Source: Todiramphus chloris collaris
Lineage: Eukaryota; Chordata; Aves; Coraciiformes; Alcedinidae
Reading direction: 5' to 3'
Length of the DNA stretch: 64,000 nt
NCBI GenBank assembly: GCA_025345505.1
Contig: JANVCC010000076.1
Location: 9,325,156 to 9,389,155, forward strand
The number at the start of each line of letters is the position of its first letter. Positions within the stretch are counted from its first letter, which is position 1. A model generated the notes under the pieces. It ran no database searches. It saw only the letters and a program-made list of their open reading frames with translations, and was not told the origin of the DNA. The translations under genes and the position numbers were made by a program. Positions 36,991 through 47,807 of the stretch are shown here, piece by piece.

Positions 36991-39900
36991 TGGAGGATTT
37001 GGCCTTGTGATCAAAGCTCCTTTTCGGGAAGGAGATACTTGATCCTGTCTAGATTTTGCACCTTTAACAGTAGATCTTGGTTTTGTTCAATCGAGAAATA
37101 GGGAAGGCCCACAAAGTGATTCCTCAAGCTTTAAATAAAGGATGAGAATGAGCAGAGACTTGCCAGGTAGGTGCTGTGATGCCTGTGTGAGCAGGCGCTG
37201 CAGGAGCAGCTTCCTGATACAAACGGGTGCTTTTAGAATGTAAAGAACTGCACACTTGAAATTGTCAAGGTGAACTTTGATCTTATAACAAGATGAGTTT
37301 AGCTCGCAGAAGAACTTGGTTGCTGAATTTTAACTGTGCTAGGAGGAAATCCATTGCAGTATTAATGGCTTAAGGTCTGTATTTAAACCGTTTGGTTCTG
37401 CCTGTCCAGCAGAAGACCATGGTGAGCCTATGCTTTGGACACTGAAGTATCTGGAAGTGAGTGGGAGCATGGAGTTAGAAGCCAAGAACAAAGGGTTGTT
37501 GGTAGGAGAATGCTGTAAGGAGAAGCATGGGTTCTGAGCTGATGTATGTATGTAGGGGAAAGTGTAAGATGGAAGGGGCATTCTTCCCACACGTCACCTT
37601 GCAGACATCTGAGACCCGGTGTTGCTGATAAATGAATTATTTTAGGACCTCTCTGATGCATTTCTTAACATGACAGTAGAACAGTAATGAAGTAAAGAGA
37701 AGTGGAGGGCTGTACAAATTATGCAAGCATATTAATTACTGGAAATTTCCAACATCGTTTCTAAGGTGCAAAAAGACTCCACACCTAAAGCACATCCTTT
37801 CATTAAAATATTACTTAGCTTTAAAGAGTTGTTGTTATTGTTGGTTTTAGTTTTTGTTGCTTCCTTCTCATCACCCAAGGGAAATAAATATTTTTCTGGC
37901 AAAACTTCTTTATTTCATTTTTCAATTTGTTTGGCTTTGGAAAAAAATGGTTTTGAAAACCAACTTTTTTTTTTTCATTCATAATAAAAGTGCCAACTAC
38001 TTAAAAATAAATTTCCCTGAAGGAAAAAAACCCCCAAAAAAACCAAACTGTTTTTCAAAGATCTTTGATGATTTCCCAGACTGTACTTTTGGAGAGCCTA
38101 GAAAATAATACAAACCTGGAAAATAATAGCCAAAGTTTTCTAAAGTTAATTGGGGTTGACTTGTCTGAATTTTTGGGAGATCGTTTTTACTGTTTTCCAC
38201 ACCATCCTTCTGAAAATAAAGCTTCATTTTGTTATCAGCTTGGATACCAAAACTATAGAACCTATTCACCAGCTGCAGAAAATTAACATTTTTAAGGAAA
38301 ATGTTGATTTTTATTTTACATTTCAGCTTTTTCAATGCCATTTGATAGCTGGTGAGCAGAAAATGCTTTCAAATTAATATACTGCTCGGTAGGTCTTATA
38401 CATGCCTGTAGGACTTAATTTTTAGAGTCACCTTGACACTGATAACAATGACTTCATTTTTGAGCTCTGAGTATAGACATAAAACTTAATAGTTAGGAAT
38501 ATTTTTTTAGTGGTTGTTTCATATAGTTAATACTGTAATTCTAAGTAGGGCTGCAGGAAATCCAGTGGGTACGAGTTTATGGCATATTGCAGTGTTGGGT
38601 TTTTATTTTTTTAAACTGTCTGCATTGCACACTGCCCTGTAAGTAGAGAGATACCCAGTTCTGCCTGTAAGGAGCTAACCCAGGTATTGGAAACAAACTG
38701 CAGCGCATCAGAACTTGGGAAATTAACCCCTGAGTAGCTCTGCCTCATACAGTGAGACAACAGCCCAGTGGAAATGCAGTGAGAAGAATGACAATTGAAA
38801 ATAACAGATCCCAGGAGGCAAAAAGCTCTGTGGAATGGACAGTCTGGAAGTGCTGCTGTGTGTGTGGGCAAGGGGTATGAACAGCAAAGGCACTGGCTAG
38901 GATGGTCATGGCAGGTTTGCAGGCATAAGAATTACTTCGGATCACACCACGATTCACGTTTGCAGTAGAGCAGCTCACACGGGGATGCTGTTTGATACAA
39001 GGTGAGAAACCAGGAGGCTTTGATGGGGATTTCAAATTCGAGACGTGCTGATTACACTGGTACTAGACTGGGCGAGCTGGCCTGATGCCTTGGCTAGCGT
39101 GGTGAGGGCAATCGCCGTTTCTGGTGGGTGTGAGCAGTGATGGGCATGGCACCAGTGCTGGCTGGGGCGTGAGCGTGTCCAGGGCACTATGCAGAGAGAT
39201 GCCAGGACTGTTTTCCCACACGTTTTTGCTGCACTGTCCTCCACCTGCCCCCTGCATCACTGGAAGAGATTATACATTTCTCGTTAATCACCTCTGATGT
39301 GCACTTGGCTTCTTATCAGTGAGAATAGGTTTCTTAGAGGATGCACCAGCTGCTGCTTGCAGGAGATTTCAGAGTATATTCACCAAATATCTTTCAGATA
39401 AGAGAGGCATTTGACAGCCTAAAAGCGTAACCATTTTTCTTTGCCTCTCGAGGCCTGTAATCTCTGTAGTAAGGAAATATTTAAAACATTTTAATGATCA
39501 GTGTGATCCTCCTTTTATCAGCTTCTGAGTTTCTCACCACTGTACTTAACTCCTGCTACAGGAGTATTCCATTAAAACAAATACTTTCCTCACATACTGT
39601 GGGAAATACTTCTCTTATTTGACCAAGGCAATAAGCTTATTGCCTTTCTGTATGTTCTAGAATACCAAAAGAACCCTTCCTGAAAACATGAAAAGCCTTG
39701 CTGAATACTTACTTTACTACAGAAATACAACTTGATGTTTATTGTCAAAAGTTTTTATTGTGTGATTTGAACAGAAGTGGGTTAAACTAAAGGAAGACCA
39801 GACAAGAAAGTCCCATGCTAAAAGACAATTGTTTGGCAATTTTGAGCTGTAAATGTTTAAAAGTTACTTTTCTGCCAATGTGTTTTAATAAAGCTTGGTT

Positions 39901-40752
39901 AAAGTTAAAGAAAAAAGTTAGTGCAATAACTTGAACTGAAACCACCTTATGTAGTTTATATAACATTAGTAAGGGAAGAATCAAAAAAAAATTCTGAGGC
40001 CTGTCACAAGAAGTATTGGAGACTTGTGGCATTTTTGTTTATCACAAATTCACAGTTTCTGGTATCCTGTAATTCAAATAAGAATGTTGGTCTTCATTTT
40101 CTGAAATTGTTTCTGGCCTTGTTATGTTTGAAAACCTGGATCTCAAAAAACCAAAGAAACCAAAAAAGCCCATCAAAAACCCCGAAGTAAATATATATTT
40201 TCACTTACTATGTGTTGCAGGACTTCAAAGTTTCGCAGCTTCTAAGGCTTCATTTGTGACATTCAATGGTAATGACAATAAGAATCATACTGGTGACTAA
40301 GTTATTTCTCAGGCAACAGCAATACAATAAATGAGCACATCACACATTCAAAACAAAATAATGCTATCTTTCCATGGAGTTTGTAGCTAAACATACATTA
40401 AATGTACTGGATGCTATTAAAGAACTCAACTTAATGACCATGGAGCCAGCTGCCTTGTCATAGCTATAGAGGAGGTTTTACTTCAAGAATACTATACAAA
40501 AAAAAACCCCCAACATTCCTTAGGCTGTGCAGAACTTCCCAGGGACCTCCATCTTTTGGCTGTTTTTCAGGTTCCATCCTCAGCCTTTTTATTGCTTTGG
40601 CTCTCACGGGCACCACAGGGACAGAGGTGGCAGCTCAGCAGCTGTGAGTTAACAGCCAGAAGCAATGTTCATTGATTTGTCCTTCTGTTTGCGGTCTTCC
40701 ACTGGAAGCATCCCCAGGGCACGTTGCTAATTGTTTGCCCTTCGCTTTGGGA

Positions 40753-40809
40753 CCATTGGATTAATGATGTTATAAAATAGCCATTTCTTCATCATTAATG
40801 CAGTAATGG
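40753..40809. promoter_or_regulatory. Inverted pair of homeodomain-type sites (10-bp perfect inverted repeat)
   Basis: ATTAATGATG (40760-40769) and CATCATTAAT (40790-40799) are perfect reverse complements 20 nt apart. An outer pair, CCATT (40753-40757) and AATGG (40805-40809), is also complementary. Each arm holds a TTAATGA homeodomain core, so the arrangement could bind a dimer or form a cruciform. The region is repeat-free. Function is inferred. Confidence 0.4.
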
Positions 40810-43269
40810 TGTGATGAATTTCACAGTCAGCCAGTCCGTGGTTCTCGCTACAGGGGTGACAAAAATCCTCCTATTTGAAAATGAAATTATCCTCTTTTCT
40901 TTCACCAGTCCTATCAAATGGTTTTGTGTCTGTGCTTTTGCAGCCTAGTTATGACCCTCAGAGTTAAGAACATTTGGGGAAAGAGAGGAAATACAGCAAC
41001 TCAATTACACAGCAGGCATTTCTATGACATGATTCAAGCCTTGTACTGTCCAGCCAGCAGACTATGGCCACATAGGTCACATCTGAAGGACCCACACTTT
41101 CATGTCTGAGGCTATGCTTATATCACGAAGTGGGCATCAGCAAGGCTAGGTTGGGGAGTGCCTTGTTGCCATCCACATCCTTAAACTGTTGGCAGGGTAA
41201 TATTAAGTTTGGTACTGCTGTCCCACACTGACCAGTGCTTTCCCAGATCAACTGTGGACGTGGTACCAGCACTAAAACAGGCCAGGGGGCATTCCTCAGC
41301 AGCAGCTGGATGATGCAGCCTGGTTTTGGAGCACAGAAGAATCTAGTCATGTGCAGCTGGGCTGAGCCAAGCAACTCTTTGCCAGCTCAGGGCCAGAGTG
41401 TGGGTCTGTAGTATTCTTTTAAGATAGTGCCTTGGCCTGTACGTTAGTCCTGGTGGCAGGAAGGTTGGGGAGAATGTCAGTATTATGTTCTTCTGTCCAT
41501 GCGTCTTTGGAAGAGGAGGGCTGGACTATGCAGGGTGCAAGACACTGGAAAGACATCATAGTAACTGTGGAGAAGACCTCTCCCCCGGGGCCATTTCCAA
41601 ACATGCACTAAACAAGGCTTCCTGACCTCATCCTAAAGTGTGGAATAGTGCAGTGTGATGAGATGGTAGCAATACCTTGAGCTTCTCTAGATGTATTGCC
41701 ATCAGACTGGGTAGGACCTCCAGTCATGAAGCCTACAAGTAGGAGTAGCAGAAAAACACTTATTGATAGATAGTTACAATTAACACTGCAAGAGATTCCG
41801 TGTGTGGGTTATGGAATCTGTTGGTGATGTTTTTCTATTTGCGTGCTTCTTGATGGTGATGAAGAGTTTCTAGTAGCATATAAACACTTGGACTGCATAA
41901 AACCGAGGAGAACTGACTTCACAGTGCTCTCATCTATCTCACCTATCCTTGGGACAGGCAGAAGTGATCTATTGTGCCTCCCTCATAGTTGTCATGGCAT
42001 TAAGGACAGATGGCAAAGTGTGGTGTTTGTACAAAGTACATGCAGCTGCCTCCATCGAAACAGCGAGAACCTGAGGCTTCTGTCAGTTCTAAAGACAAGC
42101 TCATACCCACAGCATGTCACTGAAGGTGACCAAGTAGACAGCCACAGAGGTGGCCCAGAGACTCCTCCAGCAAGTGTATGGTGTGCAGTTAGCACTTCTG
42201 ACCAAACTCAAGACCACCCCTGCCCAGAAAGGAAGATGCAACAAATCTATTTTGTCACTCCCCACACCTATAACACAGTTGTGAATGGTAGTGGCCAGTC
42301 GGTCTTAATTAGAGTAGGAATTGATACAAAATAGAAGTTGTTCTATCTATTATTGTCTTTTCCTAGTGCAGAATTATTGATTTTGCCCCTGAGCAAGATG
42401 ATTTCTGGACCCTTTATTTAAAGTAGCAGAATTACAGGAAATAGATATGTTGCCCACTCTGCAGAGGTGGCAGGATAATTTGTCAATTAGGAATAATAAG
42501 TTCTAGAATGACTTTTATGTCTGTGCTATTTCTGAAACGTCTTTAATTAGATCAGAGTTCATCCATATATCAGCTGAGGCAAAAGGTATTAACGATCCCA
42601 TGTGTAGATCTTGGAGTGAGATGAAATGCAGTTTGCATTGGACTGTAAGCAGTGGGGAATCCTGAATTTTGCAGTCAAAACCTGTCTGTGAAGGTTGCAG
42701 GTTTTTTATTTTTATCTTGTATTTGAAAATTAGTTTGGTGCTACACTGCCATTCATAGATGCAGAAGCTCTGTGTTTATCCCCTGAATGGGTGTTAGTTG
42801 GCGTGACAGCTTGACAGTTTCAGCCCTTGCCAATATGCTTCAGTCTCAGCGAGAGGAGGAGATCGCATCTGGTCAGGAGGAGGATGAAGGACATGTTGCA
42901 GGCTGCCCAGCCCATGGCTTCTGGGTTATTCTGTCCATGTCTGTGAGTTCATCTCCTAGGGAAAGGTCACATAACACAGCCAAAGAGCAGGAACTCCTTA
43001 CATAGTATCATCAATTCTGAACGGGTTTTATCCTGGTAAGTATTTGAACACCTTAAGTGTGGCTGGCCTACTTTATGTTTCTAAATGGGTAAAATTCAGA
43101 GCTTTTCTGTCTTGCTCTATGGAACAAGACTGAGTGGGTATTTCTTTAAATAGAAGTACTAAATCTGCTACTTTTCTCATGTTATATTTTTCCTAATTTA
43201 GGGACAGAGTTGAGAAGGGAAATACTTTTTCCTTGCATCTTAAAATACAAAGGATGTTAAATATTAGCA

Positions 43270-43390
43270 CCTCATATTTCTTCAGGGTTTATATTTAATT
43301 TTTGCATGGTTTATGTGAATTATAATTTATCATTAATTAAGTTAAAATTATGCAGCAGCTAAAATGAAGACAAATTAAATAAAAAGAGAC
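43270..43390. promoter_or_regulatory. AT-rich patch with TTAATTAA-type motifs
   Basis: ATTTAATTTTTGC, ATAATTTATCATTAATTAAG and AAATTAAATAAAA occur within 120 bp. It may be a regulatory cluster or simply AT-rich DNA. Confidence 0.15.
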
Positions 43391-44993
43391 AGGAATATAG
43401 GAATTGCAAGGCTTCCATAGCAGCCAGGAATTTTATGGGCTAGCTACTTTATTCCTGATCCTTCTGTCTGTCGCTAAAAAGGAGTTTCCCATCTTTGTCT
43501 TAGAGCTGGCTTGTCATGCTTAGTTCCCTGAGCATCTCACTGTAAGTGATTTTGCCATATTTATCCACATGCTGCAAGAAATCCTAAAATGTAAAATAAT
43601 ATGTAGAATGATTTCCAAAAGTGGTGTTCTGAGTGAGCAGCCCAGTGAAAATGCAGTATTTTAAAGAAGATTCAAATGTACTCCCAACAAGACTTTAGAA
43701 AGCCTAAAGGTAAATAATCAGTTGACAGGCACTGTCTGCTGCAGTTGTACTCTCGATGGAGGGCATTACCATTGAATTAAAACTAATTCAGGAATTTTCT
43801 AAAGTTTTGAAAGCTTCCCCATCACTCATAGAGGTGGAATATCAGCAGAACACCAGGAGTGTGATAGGTCCTGTATGGCATTTTTAATTTGAATGGTGAG
43901 CAGCTCTTAATCTCTGTTTACTGGTTCCCTGCTGCCAAAGGGATGAAAGTCGGTCTGCCAAGTTCTGGTCCTTGATCTCTCTAACTCACTGTAAAGCCTT
44001 CACCCAGTTATTAATTTTATTTTTTTTTCCTTTGCCACCTGTGTAATGGAGATAGTCATTATCTACCTCAGATTTGATTTATTGAGATTATGACATTTGT
44101 GGTAATAAATCTTCATAAACCGTACCAAGTTCATTGAGATGAGGTACTGCAAAAGGGCAGCAGGTATTTATCCTTGTATAAAGTGCCTAAACCTGCTTCA
44201 GAGACTGCACGGTGTTCTCTCTCAGCTTTGCCTTTTTGGTTTGGAAACGTCTGATGATGTCTGAAGGGGAGTTGCTGCCAATCCATTAGCATTACATCTA
44301 CTAAAAACTTTTGGGAGAGAAGAAAGACTGAGGCATAGTCCTGCCCACTCTTGCCAGGATATCAAGGGGTGTTGCTGTACTTCCATGGGCTACTGTTCAG
44401 AGAGACAAGGTTTTAAAATATTTAACTTTTAAAATCAATATTTCATATCAGGCTCACACACTCTCTTCTACTTACATTTTTTTTTTCCTACCCCTCTTTG
44501 TTTCCACCTTTAATGTGTGTGTTGGCTTTCTTTTCTGGGGTGGTTTTTCCCTCCAGTAACCTGAGAATTTTTTTTTCATTCAGTGCTTGAAATACAGCTT
44601 CATGGTGACCTTACAGCCTACCCTGGCAAAGGGTCTGTGAGACTGTTGTGTTCTGGGAAGGCTCTCATATCACCAATTAAATTCTTATGAGACGATGTAG
44701 GATAGTGTGGGAAAAGTGGGACAGGGATGTCAGAGCTCTGTGGTACAACTGGAACAAGAGGAAAGGGAGATGGATATATAGCAATGTAATTGCACAGCAC
44801 TGCAGCAAAGCCCAAGAAATGCTGGTGGGGAGAAACATGTTTAACTGGGGAAGGGAATATGGACTAGCACGTCCTACAGTCCAACCAGTTTCAGTCTCCC
44901 AGCTTCTTTTTCCAACTCAGTCCATGTTCAACAAATCAAAAGTAGATTTTTCTGTGACAGTGGTCTGGAGTGCCAGTGGTAGGAAGAAGTTTC

Positions 44994-45020
44994 CATGCAT
45001 GTGTGTGCACACGCACACGT
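44994..45020 (+). repeat. 27-bp alternating pyrimidine-purine tract
   Basis: CATGCATGTGTG followed by TGCACACGCACACGT is an unbroken YR alternation, mostly TG/CA with three CG or GC steps. This is the classical Z-DNA-prone pattern. It also contains the palindrome GTGTGCACAC. Confidence 0.8.
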
Positions 45021-46234
45021 TCTGGCTTGACTGATTTTGATTGGACTGGGAGTAAGGATTCAGAAACCATGACTTGTTTAGTATCCCATACTGTAACTAT
45101 ACCAATAAAACATTATATACTTTTTGATTACTTCTGTCTTTTCTTGGAATAGGAGTTTGTGTACAAAATTGATGGATTTAATGAGCCAGATATAAAAATA
45201 TCAGAACATGGCTCAGCAGTTAATCCAAACCTATTATTGTATGATACCTGCATTCTCAGAAGGATATCCTAGCAACCTCCTTTACAGTACCACATCTGTT
45301 TGTGTTCACTTTACATCCATAATTTTTCTATTTATTAAAGGAGTGGTTATATTTCTATATGCTCTGTTTACATAAGTCACCATTAACATAGTTCTCCCAG
45401 CTATCTCAGATCCCCACATTTTGGGCTTCCTTCATGGTCTTTGTAGATTCTTTATTTCATAGTGAAAGAGTGACTCTTTCTTTCTGGTTCACATGAGTCT
45501 GAGATCCTCTCACTGACAGTTTAGCTACAGGTAGAACACATTATTCAGTGTAGTCTGTTTGCAGTGTGAGCTTTTCAAGAGCATGTACATGAGTTACTCT
45601 GTCTTACTCTTTACTTAGGAATTCTATTTCCTTATCTGAGAACCACAATCTACAGTAGAAAAGAAATAGGGGAGTGGAGATAAAGTGGGTAACTTTTGCA
45701 CATAACATTGAATTTACTGATAGTTGTGTATCTTTTGTAAACGATACAAGAACATAACTTTTATTGAATAGAACTTCCTTATTTCATTTTATGCACAGTT
45801 TATAACGTTACACGAAGGGCATGGTACAAGGGCTACAACTATACTTAAACCTGTGATAAACTTATTCTTCACTGGTTGGTTGTGTCCTCTTTGGAGAACC
45901 ATAAATTCTTCTATGAGGTAGAATTTATACTATTATGTTATTTTTGAAGTCCAGGAGGCATAATTTTTGGTATATTGCAAATTAGTCTTCATGCAAAGTT
46001 TGCTAAAATTTTGAGAATCCTTATCAGGAAACTGTGGTTTTAAAGAATGATAGAATGTAATGGTGTGTTCTGAAAAGCATCCTTCTTATTCACTGTCACA
46101 AGGAAGGCAGAGAAAATCATAGCCAAGAGCACCTCTGGATACTGGTGTTTGTTTAGGAACCAGTGAGTTCAGAGCTTTTACTCTTCTTATGTCCTTTGCT
46201 TGCTACCATGCCAGTATTACTTTTCCTCTGGCGT

Positions 46235-47807
46235 CACTTTGCCCATTGCAAGTGAAGATCAGGTTCGTGACCATCTGAAGAACCTGAAAGTGCACAAGTC
46301 CATGGGACACAACGGGATACATCCACAGGTGCTGAGGGAACTGGAGGATGAAGTTGCTAAACCACTATCTGTTATATTCCAAAAGTCATGTCAGTCTGAT
46401 GAAGTCCCCACTGACTGGAAAAGGGGAAATATAACCCCCATATTCAAAAAGGGGAAGGTGGATGAACCCGGGAACTATAGGCCAGTCAGTTTCTCTTTTG
46501 TGCCTGGTAAGATCATGGAGCGGATCCTCCTGGAGGCACTACTGAGGCAGATGAATAACGATGGGGTGATTGGCTACAACCAACGTGGATTCACAAAGGG
46601 CAAATCATGCCTAACTAACCTAGTGGTGTTCTATGAGAAGGTCATAACATCAGTAGATGGAGGAAGAGCAATCAATGTCATTTACCTGGACCTGAGCAAA
46701 GCCTTCGACACTGTCCCGCATGGCATTATGGTCTCCAAGATGGTGAAATATGGATTTGATGGATGGACAATTAAGTGGATAAAGAACTGGTTTGACCACC
46801 AAAGGGTGGTTGTCAATGACTTGGTATCCAAGTGGAGACCAGTGACAAGTGGAGTCCCTCAAGGACTGGGACCAGTCTTATTTGACATCTTTGTCAGTGA
46901 TATGGACAGTGGCACTGAGTGCACCCTCAGCAAGTTTGTCAATGATACCAAGCTGTGTGGGGCAGCTGACACGCTGGAGGGAAGGGATGCCATCCAGAGG
47001 GACCTTGACAGGCTGGAGAGGTGGGCCCATGCCAACCTCATGAAGTTCAACAAGGCCAAATGCAAGGTCCTCCATCTGGGTCGGAGCAATCCCAAGCACT
47101 AATATAGGCTGGGCAGGGACTGGCTTGAGAGCAGCCCTGAAGAAAAGGTCTTGGGAGTGCTGGTGGGTGAGAAGCTCAACATGAGCCATCAGTGTGCTCT
47201 CCCAGCCCAGAGGGCCAATCGTGTCCTGGGCTGCATCAAGAGAAACATGGCCAGCAGGTCGAGGGAGGTGATTCTCCTCCTCTACTCCACTCTCGTGAGA
47301 CCCCACCTGGAGCACTGTGTCCAGTTCTGGAGCCCCTGTTACAGAAAGGATATGGATGTGCTGGAATGTGTCCAGAGAAGGGCCACGAGGATGATCAGAG
47401 GGCTGGAGCACCTCTCCTAGGAGGACAGACAGAGAGTTGGAATTGTTCAGTGTGGAGAAGAGAAGGCTCCGGGGAACCCTCCTGTGGCCTTCCAGTGTCT
47501 GAAGGGGGCTACAAGAAAGCTGGGGAGGGACTTTTTAGGCTGTCAGGCAGTGATAGGACTAGAGGAAATGGATTAAAGCTAGATTCAGGTTAGACATTAG
47601 GGAGAATTTCTTCCCCATGAGGGTGGTGAGACACTGGCACAGGTTGCCCAGAGAGGTGGTGGAAGCCCCATCCTTGGGAGTTTTTAAGCCCAGGCTGGAT
47701 GGGGCTCTGAGCAACCTGCTCTAGTGGGAGGTGTCCCTGCCCAAGGCAGAGGGGTGGGAATTAGATGATCTTTAAGGTCCCTTCCAACCCTGACAATTCT
47801 ATGATTC
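46235..47807 (+). mobile_element. CR1 LINE, long 5'-truncated copy with most of the RT domain, inactive
   Basis: This is the longest element here, about 1.57 kb. Translation from about 46235 gives CR1 RT blocks in order: [83 protein letters not shown] and [14 protein letters not shown] (first catalytic Asp present). VTSGVPQG and the C-terminal blocks follow, then the 3' UTR and an ATTCTATGATTC end. Defects: VPQG is followed directly by LGPVLF, with residues missing; the FADD box reads FVND, losing a catalytic Asp; and a TAA stop at 47101-47103 replaces the Q codon found in the 19-kb copy. A TAG follows at 47418-47420, then frame loss. The endonuclease domain and ORF1 are absent. The open frame start at 46200 is in flanking DNA. 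Confidence 0.96.

Larger units (their letters stand above)
29844..46234. other. Non-coding unique DNA
   Basis: About 16.4 kb, the longest interval without a clear mobile element. No exon is recognised. A 163-codon plus frame at 41843-42334 is the longest frame outside CR1, but it has no domain. Its cysteine-, serine- and histidine-scattered composition is typical of chance translation. T/C skew is visible at about 32560-32790. GC-richer patches occur at about 33530-33710 and 39060-39260. Confidence 0.5.

Noticed and set aside
37997..38341. 114-codon minus-strand frame with repeated FFG/KF strings
   Set aside because: The peptide comes from A/T-rich tracts (TTTTCC, CCAAA) and shows no family signature.
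41843..42334. 163-codon plus-strand open frame, the longest outside CR1
   Set aside because: No domain, motif or biased codon pattern. A frame of this length is expected by chance in about 64 kb read in six frames, and residues are scattered as in random translation.
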